This document shows positions 32,201 through 41,252 of a stretch of DNA of 64,000 nt, piece by piece (positions within the stretch are counted from its first letter, which is position 1; each line of letters begins with the position of its first letter). This DNA is from CAJXZP01 sp963974475. Lineage in GTDB: Bacteria; Bacteroidota; Bacteroidia; Flavobacteriales_G; Salibacteraceae. Position numbers and translations under genes: made by a program. The notes under the pieces were generated by a model that saw nothing but the letters and a program-made list of their open reading frames with translations, did not search any database and had not been told where the DNA came from. The stretch is taken from positions 20,818 to 84,817 of the forward strand of contig CAXBCR010000013.1 of NCBI GenBank assembly GCA_963974475.1. The letters run 5' to 3'.

Positions 32201-32680
32201 CTAGGCTAATTTCAAGTTATTAAATAGTTTTTTAATCAATACTATTTGCCCGATATGATAGTAACTGTGTTCTATCATAACATCAATATTTCTATAAAAT
32301 GTTCCATAGTTCTCATCTGTGAAATTGAGAAGTAGTTCTTCTTCGGTCATATTTTCTGCCAGCTATATGAGCTTTTCTGAATCCGAACAGAATTGATGGA
32401 CTAAGTTTTTCCAATCTTGACTGGATTTAAAGGGAGGTGAATCAAAACTGAACTTATCTTTTATGGTGAGCGGGCCTCCTTCCAATACTTTGATGACTCC
32501 TGCAATGTAATAATGAACATGAAAGGTTAAATCTGCAATGGTGTTCAAGTCAGCTACTTTTTTGGTAGCGTCTTTCCAATCTAAATCAATAATTTGCTCT
32601 TTGAAATTACTTCCAATAACCCATTTTCCTTTGGTGAGAGTTTCTTTAAGTCGGTTTGCTAGATATTCGTTTGATTTCAT
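32201..32680 (-). pseudogene. DinB-like (DUF1572-type) protein broken by an in-frame TAG
   Basis: The minus-strand frame from ATG 32680 to TAG at 32201 is 159 codons with one internal TAG (codon 106, 32363-32365). Before it: NEYLANRLKETLTKGKWVIG and DLTFHVHYYIAGVIKVLEGG with a His pair. After it, in the same frame: LAENMTEEELLLNFTDEN and VMIEHSYYHIGQIVLIKK. The spacing of His residues (HVHYY ... EHSYYH) fits the DinB metal-binding four-helix fold. The single nonsense change in otherwise coherent sequence suggests recent inactivation, or a sequencing error. Function when intact: unknown, possibly thiol-transferase-like. Confidence 0.75.
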
Positions 32681-32812
32681 TGTACGCTATTTTTTTTGCT
32701 TTCAATAAAACCTAAAAGTAAGAAATTGTTTTTACTGGAGTTTGGTTTTTATTTTAGAGGTGCTTTTTTCAGGGCCTCATTTGGCTTCATAATTATGCTT
32801 CGCGATTTGTTT

Positions 32813-33847
32813 TTAAGGGGTTGGAATTAAGGTCTCCGATAATATTTTAAAAACATTTTGAATGGCCTCATAATTCGCTATTTCGTGGTTGGAATGGTAG
32901 CCCATTGTGGCAATTTGAACGGTAGTTCCCGATATTTGGTTATTGCTTTTTGAAATAAGATGCCCCAACTCGGTATTTCCAATATTGGTTGTTTTTGCGT
33001 TTGATAATATATATTCATCTTTTACCAGAAAAGGAATTTTCAACGCCTCGCATTTTTCTTTTATGGTTTCCGTTAATACCGATTCAAAATGTGCATTATT
33101 ATCTCTGTTGCGCAGAATCACCGCATTCATATCTACGGATTCATCCAACTGAAAAGGACTGGTATCTAATACAAACAGCTTTTTTGTTTCCGTTTTATTA
33201 TCCTTAAAATAATCATAAATATGTTTCCAACTTTCGCCTATTTCTTCTCCTTTTGTAAGCAATAACGTGCCCTCAAATCCAAATTTAAACAAAGTAAAAC
33301 CCAATGCTGCACTAACCACATTATCTAATTGCCCATCAATGGTATGAGACGCATCATTGCAATTGGTGGAAAAACTAACGGGAGTCCCTTCGGTTAACTG
33401 ACTTAATTCTGGGACCTCAAAAACAAAATTATTTCGAATAGAGCATACGCAACACTTATTTATGGTGCCTGCCCCTAATTTCTCGCCCGTTTTGGCATCA
33501 TAGGCATATACTTTTTGGTGATTAAAGCGGGCCACAATTTTCTCCCACATTTTATCTTTTGGGTTAATAACAACTTTTGCAGTTTCATTTTTCACTCGGT
33601 AAGCGGCATACTCTAACTCCCCTTTTCCATTGGCTATTAATCCATGCCGATCTATGTGCGCAGAAACAATGGCAGAATTTGGCTTTTTTCCTTGCACAGC
33701 CAATAGTCCCGGATAAAGCTTGGTGGTTAATTGAAGCGATTTAAAATCCTTTTCAAGTTTATCCAAAAATGGTTTCTCATTGCCTACTACAGATGGAAAC
33801 TGTAGGTACTCCATCGTTTTATTAATTATTAAATCTAATTCCACCAT
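32813..33847 (-). CDS. M42/M20-like metallopeptidase
   Basis: A 344-residue soluble enzyme with the di-zinc aminopeptidase pattern: IVSAHIDRHGLIA at about 60-72 (His and Asp ligands), HTIDGQLDNVVSAAL near 168 with the bridging Asp, LLLTKGEEIGESWKH (catalytic Glu-Glu), VLDTSPF, and a terminal HSNHEIANYEAI that supplies the last His. The EEIGESW core and single-domain architecture with an inserted beta region (95-160) fit M42-type aminopeptidases. Probably a cytoplasmic peptidase. The substrate is unknown. Gene alone; no terminator seen. Confidence 0.75.
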   Translation of the reverse strand: MVELDLIINKTMEYLQFPSVVGNEKPFLDKLEKDFKSLQLTTKLYPGLLAVQGKKPNSAIVSAHIDRHGLIANGKGELEYAAYRVKNETAKVVINPKDKMWEKIVARFNHQKVYAYDAKTGEKLGAGTINKCCVCSIRNNFVFEVPELSQLTEGTPVSFSTNCNDASHTIDGQLDNVVSAALGFTLFKFGFEGTLLLTKGEEIGESWKHIYDYFKDNKTETKKLFVLDTSPFQLDESVDMNAVILRNRDNNAHFESVLTETIKEKCEALKIPFLVKDEYILSNAKTTNIGNTELGHLISKSNNQISGTTVQIATMGYHSNHEIANYEAIQNVFKILSETLIPTP

Positions 33848-34014
33848 TGGTTCATAAATTGGAAGTTACTAATTTGTCATTTCAAGTGAGTACATCATGC
33901 ATGAATACCCCATTGAGATTAAACCACTAAATTACTTGAAAAGTTCTAATCTTCCTTTTTAATCTTAAATGGAAATAAATTAAAATCTTACTCAGGTGAG
34001 TAGTACAGAAATTT

Positions 34015-35298
34015 TCAGGAATGTTTTTCAATACCGGTCTTATATGTTTCTAACGCTCTTAATCGAGCCATTTTATGGTCAACCATCGGTTTAGGATATT
34101 TTGAAGTACCGTAGTTTGGGAGCCATTTTTTTACGTAAGCATTAGTAGAGTCGAATTTTTTTAATTGCTCAATTGGGTTAAATATTCTGAAATATGGAGC
34201 TGCATCGCAACCTGTACCTGCCGACCATTGCCAATTACCATTATTAGAAGAAAGTTCATAATCTAAAAGTTTTTGCGCAAAATAGGCTTCTCCCATTCTC
34301 CAATCAATCAGTAAATGTTTGCATAAAAAACTTGCCGTAACCATCCGTACCCGATTGTGCATATAGCCAGTTTGATTTAATTGTTTCATACCAGCATCTA
34401 CCATCGGGTAGCCAGTTTCACCCTTACACCATTTATCAAATTCGGCCTCGTTATTACGCCACTCAATACCATCGTAATTGGAACGAAAATTATGGGTTAC
34501 CACTTTAGGGAAATGAAATAGAATTTGCATAAAGAATTCGCGCCATATTAATTCACTTAGAAATACAGCAGAATTTGGTTTTAATTGTGCCATGACTTGT
34601 CGAATACTTACGGTTCCAAATCTTAAATGAGGCGATAAATAACTTCCAGAATCTAGTTCTGGGAAATTACGGGTCTGCTCATAGGTGCTTACACTGTTTA
34701 ATGAAAAATCTTGTACTTTAATTTCAGATTCCACTATACCTAGGCTCTCTCTATCAGGAAATGGATAGTTTTTGGTATGGAATTTTTCATAGGTAATGGA
34801 AGCGGTTTGAGATTGTGCTTGGTATACGGATAACCATTTGTTTTTATAGGGTGTGAAAACAGTATATGGACTTCCATCTTTTTTTAGTACCTCGTTTTCT
34901 TCATGAATCACTTGATCCTTATAGGAATGAAAGGAAATGTTGTTTTCAGCTAAAAGTGCTTTTATTTTCTCATCTCTACCAATGGCGTAAGGTTCATAAT
35001 CTTTATTGGTGTAAACGCTTTCAATGGAATAGGAATCTATAAGTTTTTTGAAGACTTCTTCTACGTTTCCACGTACCACTAATATGGATGAATTGTTTTT
35101 TCTCAGTTTGGTATGAATCGCTTTAAGTTGGTCGTAAATGAAACTTAACCGCGCGTCATTTTTAGGTAGTTCCTCCAAAATTTCATCATCAAAAATGAAT
35201 AGAGGTAATACATTATTGCCGCTTTTTAGCGCAGCATTTAAAGCGGTATTGTCTGCTAACCGTAAGTCACGTCTAAACCAAACCAGAGAAACTTTCAT
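34015..35298 (-). CDS. phrB: Deoxyribodipyrimidine photolyase
   Basis: Light-driven repair of cyclobutane pyrimidine dimers, FAD-dependent. The 427-residue length is within the class I cryptochrome/photolyase range. The N-terminal Rossmann part (MKVSLVWFRRDLRLADNTAL) binds the antenna chromophore. The helical FAD domain shows MHNRVRMVTASFLCKHLLIDWRMGE and the signature WQWSAGTGCDAAPYFRIFNP near residues 360-377. It follows the TspO gene by 2 bp and shares light-related context with tspO and gpx, so cotranscription is likely. A cryptochrome-like variant cannot be excluded. Confidence 0.95.
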   Translation of the reverse strand: MKVSLVWFRRDLRLADNTALNAALKSGNNVLPLFIFDDEILEELPKNDARLSFIYDQLKAIHTKLRKNNSSILVVRGNVEEVFKKLIDSYSIESVYTNKDYEPYAIGRDEKIKALLAENNISFHSYKDQVIHEENEVLKKDGSPYTVFTPYKNKWLSVYQAQSQTASITYEKFHTKNYPFPDRESLGIVESEIKVQDFSLNSVSTYEQTRNFPELDSGSYLSPHLRFGTVSIRQVMAQLKPNSAVFLSELIWREFFMQILFHFPKVVTHNFRSNYDGIEWRNNEAEFDKWCKGETGYPMVDAGMKQLNQTGYMHNRVRMVTASFLCKHLLIDWRMGEAYFAQKLLDYELSSNNGNWQWSAGTGCDAAPYFRIFNPIEQLKKFDSTNAYVKKWLPNYGTSKYPKPMVDHKMARLRALETYKTGIEKHS

Positions 35299-35300
35299 CT

Positions 35301-35756
35301 TTAATTATACATAAGAATGTAAGCATTTAGTGAGGTGGCAATGAGAAGCCAAATCAAATAGGGAGCTATAAAAACCGATTTGGATGGAAGTGTTTTTCTA
35401 AAAGAGAAAAAGAAATAGGCAACTAAAACGGTGAGCGATGAAATAACGATTAATCCTAAAATTACATTTTGATAATAAAAGAAAATCGGATTCCAGCTTA
35501 CATTCAAAATCCATTGAATTCCAAATAGTAGCAGTACTTTCTGTTTATTATTCTCATTTAAAAGGTATGCCATGTAAAAGGCAAAACAAACCATGATTAA
35601 AGTCCACGCAGCTCCAAAAACCCATCCCGGAGGAGTCCATGGTGCTTTGGATAATTCTTGATACCAAATAGAAGAAACCCCACCACCAGTAAACAAACCA
35701 CCAATGGCTAATGCCGTGAAATTTAGCACTAGAAAGATAATTATTTTATTAAGCAT
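35301..35756 (-). CDS. tspO: TspO/MBR-family tryptophan-rich sensory protein
   Basis: A 151-residue inner-membrane protein of five helices. Diagnostic: YQELSKAPWTPPGWVFGAAWT (loop 1/helix 2), where the PPGW-VF-WT pattern is conserved, then IQWILNVSWNPIFFYYQN with WNP. TspO proteins bind tetrapyrroles and porphyrins and respond to light and oxygen. It is 2 bp upstream of phrB, a repeated pairing in marine Bacteroidota that fits photoprotection. The stop and spacing leave no room for a separate promoter for the photolyase. Confidence 0.95.
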   Translation of the reverse strand: MLNKIIIFLVLNFTALAIGGLFTGGGVSSIWYQELSKAPWTPPGWVFGAAWTLIMVCFAFYMAYLLNENNKQKVLLLFGIQWILNVSWNPIFFYYQNVILGLIVISSLTVLVAYFFFSFRKTLPSKSVFIAPYLIWLLIATSLNAYILMYN

Positions 35757-35839
35757 TTCCTTGGCTGTATCTCCAATTTCACGATGCGGAGAATTATCAT
35801 TTAATCGGTGTAAATTTTTAAACTACCTGCAAGTAGGTT

Positions 35840-36400
35840 TTACAATAAATCTATCAACTCTTTGCTCATCGGTTTAGTTGACGAATCAAAAACGTGCATT
35901 AATTCACCATTTTCACTTATCAAATATTTTTGAAAATTCCATTTGACTTTTGAGTCTTGTACACCATTTAATTTTTTTTGAGTTAACCAAGCATAAAGGT
36001 TGCTTTGATTGTCCCCTTTTACATCTACTTTTTCTGTTATCATAAACGTTACACCATAGTTTTTTGTGCAAAAGCTTTGAATTTCTTTAGCCGAACCTGG
36101 TTCCTGACTTCCAAATTGATTGCAAGGCACCCCAATGATAGTTACTTTATCTCCGTGGGTTTCATGCAGCTTTTGTAACTCAGCATACTGCGGGGTAAAT
36201 CCACATTTTGAAGCTACATTTACAAACAAAACTTTTTTTCCTTTTAGTGAATTCATATCCAATTTGTCGCCCATTAAAGTGGAAATCTGAATATCGTAAA
36301 TTGAATTTGAAAGGCTTTTTTCATCTGGTGAAATGGTAAATGAAAACAGTAAAAATGAGGTTAAAATAAGTGCAATACTTTTGATTGAGAAAATATTCAT
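35840..36400 (-). CDS. Exported/anchored glutathione peroxidase
   Basis: A 186-residue thioredoxin-fold peroxidase with an N-terminal hydrophobic leader (SIKSIALILTSFLLFSFTI at 6-24), so probably periplasmic or membrane anchored. Peroxidase motifs: NVASKCGFTPQYAELQ with the active Cys, VTIIGVPCNQFGSQEPG, and the tetrad KWNFQKYLI with Trp and Asn. It reduces hydrogen peroxide and lipid peroxides, probably with thioredoxin as donor since it has the bacterial Cys form. It lies 84 bp upstream of tspO-phrB; TACATTTG (36443-36436, minus) is a candidate -7. Confidence 0.9.
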   Translation of the reverse strand: MNIFSIKSIALILTSFLLFSFTISPDEKSLSNSIYDIQISTLMGDKLDMNSLKGKKVLFVNVASKCGFTPQYAELQKLHETHGDKVTIIGVPCNQFGSQEPGSAKEIQSFCTKNYGVTFMITEKVDVKGDNQSNLYAWLTQKKLNGVQDSKVKWNFQKYLISENGELMHVFDSSTKPMSKELIDLL

Positions 36401-36435
36401 ATTTAATTGTTTAATTATTTTTTAAAAAGATTAAA

Positions 36436-36443
36436 CAAATGTA
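36436..36443 (-). promoter_or_regulatory. -7 element of the glutathione peroxidase gene
   Basis: TACATTTG on the minus strand, 35 bp before the ATG at 36400; an exact TAnnTTTG match. No -33 TTTG at 17-23 bp. Confidence 0.4.
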
Positions 36444-36566
36444 CGCAAATTATTTGAAATGGGTTGCTTATATACAATCTAATTCCGACCTCCATTTGAA
36501 CCTCTTCTTTCCATCCAATGCCCTATTTAGCCACAATTCTTTACTTTATTGGCTGAAACCAATCTT

Positions 36567-37118
36567 CTATAAATGGTCTGTATAACGTTCAAAAATCCAA
36601 TTGCTTGGATTATTGGCATCTGTTCTATCCAGATTTCTTTTAAAACCGTTTCGCTCCAATAGTTTGGTGGAGCTGCGGTTATTCTTTTGGGTATAGGCTT
36701 CTATTGTATGTAGCTTTAAATGATTAAATCCAAATTCCAGCACCTTTTTGAGTGCTTCATCCATAACTCCAATCCCTTGAAACGCAGGATTCAAATCGTA
36801 GCCTACTTCCCCCGTTTTACGGTCGTACGAAAAATTCCACAAACAAATACTACCCAGCATTTCCGAATCCGATTCTTCCGAAATACTCCAATAATAAAAG
36901 CTATGCTCCCCTATTCTATTTTCAATTTTTGCGATGAAAGCCAAGGCTTTCTCTTTGGTTTCGGCACTTGGTCGTTTCACAAATTTATTGACCTCTGTAT
37001 CCGAACGTAAATACGAAATAGCTTTCCAATCGGAAGGCTTTAACATTCGCAAAAAAAATCGTTTCGTTTTCAATTCTATGAATGGATGCATATCCTGAAA
37101 ATTTTCTTTTTTATCCAT
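36567..37118 (-). CDS. GNAT-family N-acetyltransferase (RimJ/RimL-like)
   Basis: A 183-residue GNAT protein. Start region ELKTKRFFLRMLKPSDWKAISYLRSD, then the acetyl-CoA-binding segment EVGYDLNPAFQGIGVMDEALKKVLEFGF with the Q-x-x-G-x-M/A pattern and the late helix NNRSSTKLLERNGFKRN. This order is typical of RimJ/RimL-like acetylases acting on protein N-termini or small amines. The substrate is unknown. Its start overlaps the upstream membrane-protein gene by 8 bp (37111-37118), so the two are coupled. Confidence 0.88.
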   Translation of the reverse strand: MDKKENFQDMHPFIELKTKRFFLRMLKPSDWKAISYLRSDTEVNKFVKRPSAETKEKALAFIAKIENRIGEHSFYYWSISEESDSEMLGSICLWNFSYDRKTGEVGYDLNPAFQGIGVMDEALKKVLEFGFNHLKLHTIEAYTQKNNRSSTKLLERNGFKRNLDRTDANNPSNWIFERYTDHL

Positions 37119-37605
37119 TTAAATTTTGAAAAACAATATAGGTATGGGCCGAATGAAATATCACAAAAAGCACTGAAAGTACTATGTAAATCAGGGATGC
37201 TTTTGAGATTTTAAAAAAAGTTTCGTTTCCAATTAATCCTATTCCAACAAAAAAGATAATGGTGGTATAGGCTGGGGCCATAAATCCTACCAAACTTGTT
37301 GTCCAAGCAGATTGTGGGTAAATAATGGCAAAAAGCCAAGATGAAAAATAAATAAGAATCCCAATTACATAAATCCCTAACCCTATTTTTTGCAATCTTG
37401 TTTTTAACGACAAAATCATAATTACAGGAAATACAAATACACTAGTTCTCAAAATATTTTCACCATAGCCAATCCAATTAGGTATGTCTTTCCAAAATAA
37501 TTCAGGACTATAAGCTTTAGGCAAATAGCCAACGAGGATAATATTCCATAAAAAAAGTGGAATTAGGAGCAGAAAGCAATTGAATATGTATTTTTTTAAT
37601 TGCAT
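37111..37605 (-). CDS. Hypothetical membrane protein
   Basis: A 164-residue protein with about five hydrophobic segments (FNCFLLLIPLFLWNIILVGY; TSVFVFPVIMILSL; IGLGIYVIGILIYFSSWLFA; TTIIFFVGIGLIG; ASLIYIVLSVLFVIFHSAH). Basic at the very N-terminus (MQLKKYIFN). No recognised family. It overlaps the GNAT gene by 8 bp and is 11 bp downstream of the VOC gene stop, so the three form a small minus-strand group. Confidence 0.65.
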   Translation of the reverse strand: MQLKKYIFNCFLLLIPLFLWNIILVGYLPKAYSPELFWKDIPNWIGYGENILRTSVFVFPVIMILSLKTRLQKIGLGIYVIGILIYFSSWLFAIIYPQSAWTTSLVGFMAPAYTTIIFFVGIGLIGNETFFKISKASLIYIVLSVLFVIFHSAHTYIVFQNLNG

Positions 37606-37616
37606 CTAAATCACTT

Positions 37617-37964
37617 CTATTTTTCAGACCAAACCGCTAATTCATTACCAGATGGATCCTTAAACTGAAACCGGCTACCTCCAGGAAACGCAAATATGTC
37701 TTTCGTGATTTGACCGCCATACTTAATAACAGCCGCTTTTATTTTAGCCAAGTTTTTGTGGTATAAAACCACCAATGCGCCATTTACGGCTTCATTCTCA
37801 GTCTTTTCAAATCCACCTGCTATACCACTGTTCTCAAACGCGGTATAGGTAGGTCCGTAATCGGTAAACGCCCAATCAAAAGCACCGGTGTAAAAGGTTT
37901 TGATTTTTTCCAAGTCTTTGGCCGTAAACTCTATGTAATTTATGTGATTATTTGGAATGTTCAT
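37617..37964 (-). CDS. VOC-family (glyoxalase-like) protein
   Basis: A 115-residue single VOC domain: NHINYIEFTAKDLEKIKTFYTGAF at the start, and the terminal FPGGSRFQFKDPSGNELAVWS with the DPxGNxLAVWS signature. The small size resembles stand-alone glyoxalase/bleomycin-resistance-like proteins that dimerise. Two metal ligands are plausible (His-Asn-rich start, Glu near the end) but the reaction is unknown. Leads the VOC-membrane-GNAT group; upstream lies the 38-kb inverted-repeat patch. Confidence 0.78.
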   Translation of the reverse strand: MNIPNNHINYIEFTAKDLEKIKTFYTGAFDWAFTDYGPTYTAFENSGIAGGFEKTENEAVNGALVVLYHKNLAKIKAAVIKYGGQITKDIFAFPGGSRFQFKDPSGNELAVWSEK

Positions 37965-38039
37965 TTTGCGTGATTTTAGGAGTGCAATTTAAAACAATAC
38001 AGGCGTATGGTTATTGAAATAATTGTCGGGTTTGTGGAA

Positions 38040-38142
38040 CCTATTCCGGTTGCCATACCGTTTTTCTAATCCTGTTTGTTAAACAGAATTAGAAAGCTAT
38101 GATGTGTGAATCTGCGTTAGGGGGCCTATTCCGATTGCCATA
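38040..38142. repeat. 18-bp direct repeats framing an inverted repeat
   Basis: CCTATTCCGGTTGCCATA at 38040-38057 recurs at 38125-38142 with one difference (A for the second G). Between them, TTCTAATCCTGTTT / AAACAGAATTAGAA (38064-38094) is a 14-bp inverted repeat with one mismatch and a 3-nt loop. This lies 13 bp past the stop of the KAP-nuclease cassette and may be its terminator or an insertion boundary. Confidence 0.55.
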
Positions 38143-38154
38143 AAGTACTCTTCG

Positions 38155-39285
38155 TTATTCATTTATAAACTTATCGTATTCTTTAAATATTTTGTTTGTC
38201 TTTTCTACCTGGCCAATAAAAATGGCGATTAAGTCTTCTTTACTTTTGTTGTGATCCACAATAAGTCTATCGTTAAGACCTAATTCCTGGGTAATTTCTT
38301 TGAACCTTTCATCAGTTCCATCTTGAAAATAGTAATTTGAGTATAAAAACACATCTTCTCTAAATAATTGAATCCATATTTTATTTGGCCCTTTTGAAAT
38401 TGAATATTTGTAAACTCTTGTACCATACCAATTAAACAAACCACTTTTTGAAAGTATTAAATCTTCATTTATTACCGGATTACGCTTATCTAACTCTTTT
38501 CCTGTTTCATTTAATTTTCTTACAATCTCATCACCAATGGTATTATACTCTTTAACTAAAGCATTTACTTCGTGTTGATTATTATAAATTAACTCTCTTA
38601 ATTTTGTTGACATATTAATTGTGTTATTTCCTAGGAATTTGATTTTTAAATATTTCTTAAACTCTTTAATAAAAAAAGTAACATTGTCGGCTTCACAGAT
38701 GCCAGACCACCTATCAATTAGCCCTAAAATATCATTCTTATAACTTATTTTCTTGTATTGTTCTTTTGAAAATAGTTCTTCTTTGTATTCATTGCCAATA
38801 CTTTTTTCGGTGGGCATAGAACCATATGGGTTAAGATATACCAAAAGAAAATTACCTTTAGTTTCTTTTTCTAAATAAGTTGCGTAATCCTTCAATTGGT
38901 TGGGCTGATCATCTGCCCAAATTTTATTTTCAATAGCAATTGTGAAATCATTAAGTTTTATATACAGGTCTATTCTTCTTTTGTTTGTGATTATTTTTTC
39001 ACATTCAATGTAAGCATTTGATAAATCAACATCTTCTTTATAAAACTCTGTCACAAAATCTCTTAAGAAAATGTTTCCTTGACCATGACTTTCTTTAGGG
39101 TTGAGAAAAAAAGCTAATATTTCACTAACCTTATTTTCTCCAACATTAAAAAAATTGAATAGATTAAAATCAAAGGCTAACTGTTTATTATATTCTTTCT
39201 TGAATTCGGTATGAGCTTCAATTTTAGATTTAACAATCCTAAGTAATTGCTTAATCTTATTGTAATCAACTGATTTATTCTCCAT
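38155..39285 (-). CDS. PD-(D/E)XK nuclease-family protein (PDDEXK_4-like)
   Basis: A 376-residue protein with a PD-(D/E)XK nuclease core. The run KRRIDLYIKLNDFTIAIENK carries Asp106 and Glu119-x-Lys121 (I-E-N-K), followed by QPNQLKDYATYLEK with the Gln and Tyr typical of restriction-type nucleases. Upstream SEILAFFLNPKESHGQG gives the conserved helical Glu and L-x-P stretch of this branch. Length and order fit PDDEXK_4 proteins found beside defence ATPases. Its start follows the KAP NTPase stop by 2 bp, so it is coupled. I infer a DNA-cutting effector; a target is not known. Confidence 0.82.
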   Translation of the reverse strand: MENKSVDYNKIKQLLRIVKSKIEAHTEFKKEYNKQLAFDFNLFNFFNVGENKVSEILAFFLNPKESHGQGNIFLRDFVTEFYKEDVDLSNAYIECEKIITNKRRIDLYIKLNDFTIAIENKIWADDQPNQLKDYATYLEKETKGNFLLVYLNPYGSMPTEKSIGNEYKEELFSKEQYKKISYKNDILGLIDRWSGICEADNVTFFIKEFKKYLKIKFLGNNTINMSTKLRELIYNNQHEVNALVKEYNTIGDEIVRKLNETGKELDKRNPVINEDLILSKSGLFNWYGTRVYKYSISKGPNKIWIQLFREDVFLYSNYYFQDGTDERFKEITQELGLNDRLIVDHNKSKEDLIAIFIGQVEKTNKIFKEYDKFINE

Positions 39286-39287
39286 TG

Positions 39288-41225
39288 TTATTTATTGTAA
39301 TATGCCCAAACTTTGCTTTTAAAAGCTTCTAGTTTCAATAATAAACCATAGGTTTCTTTAACTACAGAACTAATTTTTTTGATGTTTTCATCCGTGTAAA
39401 AAGCATCCGTATTGGGTAGTGTTAAATACGTATATAACTCTAAAACAAAGCAATTATCATGTGTAGCTATGTGCTCATATAGGTCAGATGGTTTGAATTC
39501 ACTATATCTATTAGTGAACTCATTATACTCTTGCTCTAATTTGCGTAAATCATTTTCTAAACCTGTTTCTTTAATTGCATTTTGTAATGTTGTATGCTTT
39601 CTTATTGGTGAAACCCATTTATCAGAAACCATAATTAAGCGAATCCCCCCTTCATAAGGATGAGAGTGAAGTTTTAACCAATGGCCCCAATCTTTGTCCG
39701 AAAACTTCAAAAAAGCATTTGATTGTACTCTTTTTCCTTGTGGTTTTATTTTACTTGAAATTTCTGGTAAATCCTTTTGTAATTGTTTAATTAACAGGTG
39801 TCTTAATTTTTTTAAGAAATTTCCTTTATGATAATCAACAGCAGGTTTGTCAAATGCTTCAAGGTTTGTTACCGATGAAAGAGAAATTACTGAGCCAATC
39901 AAATCTTCAATATCTTCCCCTTTTTCTTTTATAAATGCTTTTAGGCTATTCAATAGTCTGGAGATATTCAAAGCTCTTTTTTTAAGATAATGGTCATTTT
40001 CACAAAGTCTGAACAAAACTTGCTCCCACTCTTCATCAAACTCTTCGGATTGGCTTAGTTTTTCAATACTTTGCTGGTCTAATGGTTTTAAATTCATTTG
40101 TAAGGCCACACTTTCATTCCATTTATCAAAAGCAGAATGTAAAGATAACAGACGATAAACCGGAGGATAAGCTATTTGAATACTAACCAAAGCAAAATTG
40201 ACTAATAGTTCTAACTCTTCATTTAATTGGTCGCTTTCTTGGTCGTTACCCTTAGCTGAATTTATGCAACTAATTAATGATAATGAATTCATCAGCCTTT
40301 TTAAAGCTCTTGGGTTTTTACCAACGGAAAGGTTGGAAATTTCAGAAAATTTAGCAATTAATTCATTGTTTTTCGAATTAGCTTCACTTATGTAATTTGT
40401 TGTTTGTAAACTTTCCTTTAAGAAAGCATCAATGCTGTAACTTGAAACTGGCATTGAGAAAGGAACTTGAATTATTTTATCAAAAAATGACCTAAACTCT
40501 CTTTCGTTTAGTTCTGATAACTTCCCAAATTTCGGTTCAAGACCTTTGATTACTACATCATAATCAATGGCCAAGACGAATATACAATTTTTTAAAGTGA
40601 ATATATTTTTTAGTAACTCTAATAATTGAACTGCAATAGGCGGATCTATTCTATCTAAATCATCTATAAAAAAAATAAAACCTTCTTTATTATCTTTCTT
40701 GATACAATCCTCAATTATTTCTTCTAACTCAGTTCTAACTTCTGAAATTGAAGATTTTCCTTGACCCGAAAAAGCATCAATCATTGAGCCTGCACCATCT
40801 ACCGTTTTATCAAGTGCATTTTTTGCGATAATTTTAGATGTGTCTTTTAAGCCTCCCAAAAATGTATTTAGAATCTTTTCGGTTTTTGTTTCATCCACCT
40901 TTGCCACCTTTGACGTTTCTTGAATTAAACCTGTGATAATATCCTTCAAAGTTGTTTGAGCATCTTTCATTAAAGCATACTCCCAAGTGTTTAACCAAAT
41001 TGAATGAAATTTTGAGTTTTCTCCATCACTTAGGCTTTTTTTAAGACTGTTCATTAGAGAAGTTTTTCCACTTCCCCATTCGCCTTGTAAAGCAACAGTA
41101 ATTGGTGTGTTACTGTTGTTTATAAATCTAGTTAAGCCGTTTTCAAAAGGTTCTATCCCAAAATTATCTTTCTCGCCTTGCGATACATTTCTTGGACTGT
41201 CCGTTATGCTTGATTTTCCGTTCAT
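39288..41225 (-). CDS. KAP-family P-loop NTPase
   Basis: A 645-residue NTPase. Walker A is GEWGSGKTS at 48-56; the KAP-characteristic NTWEY follows at 79-83; Walker B is FIFFIDDLDR at 183-192, then the sensor-like FVLAIDYDVV at 216-225. The C-terminal 400 residues are helical, with no extra enzyme domain recognised. KAP NTPases are STAND-like switch ATPases found in many anti-phage operons (QatABCD contains one) and in membrane-associated scaffolds; no membrane helix is evident here. It sits between the 63-residue gene (27 bp upstream) and the nuclease gene (2 bp downstream) and probably couples sensing to nuclease activity. Confidence 0.88.
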   Translation of the reverse strand: MNGKSSITDSPRNVSQGEKDNFGIEPFENGLTRFINNSNTPITVALQGEWGSGKTSLMNSLKKSLSDGENSKFHSIWLNTWEYALMKDAQTTLKDIITGLIQETSKVAKVDETKTEKILNTFLGGLKDTSKIIAKNALDKTVDGAGSMIDAFSGQGKSSISEVRTELEEIIEDCIKKDNKEGFIFFIDDLDRIDPPIAVQLLELLKNIFTLKNCIFVLAIDYDVVIKGLEPKFGKLSELNEREFRSFFDKIIQVPFSMPVSSYSIDAFLKESLQTTNYISEANSKNNELIAKFSEISNLSVGKNPRALKRLMNSLSLISCINSAKGNDQESDQLNEELELLVNFALVSIQIAYPPVYRLLSLHSAFDKWNESVALQMNLKPLDQQSIEKLSQSEEFDEEWEQVLFRLCENDHYLKKRALNISRLLNSLKAFIKEKGEDIEDLIGSVISLSSVTNLEAFDKPAVDYHKGNFLKKLRHLLIKQLQKDLPEISSKIKPQGKRVQSNAFLKFSDKDWGHWLKLHSHPYEGGIRLIMVSDKWVSPIRKHTTLQNAIKETGLENDLRKLEQEYNEFTNRYSEFKPSDLYEHIATHDNCFVLELYTYLTLPNTDAFYTDENIKKISSVVKETYGLLLKLEAFKSKVWAYYNK

Positions 41226-41252
41226 TATTGATTGGATTTGAATGAGTGTTTA

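Noticed and set aside
32101..32223. Plus-strand fragment reading KGFTYFKTYITIELEDESRL before a stop
   Set aside because: No start codon, overlaps the end of the broken DinB-like gene, and is too short to tell from chance.
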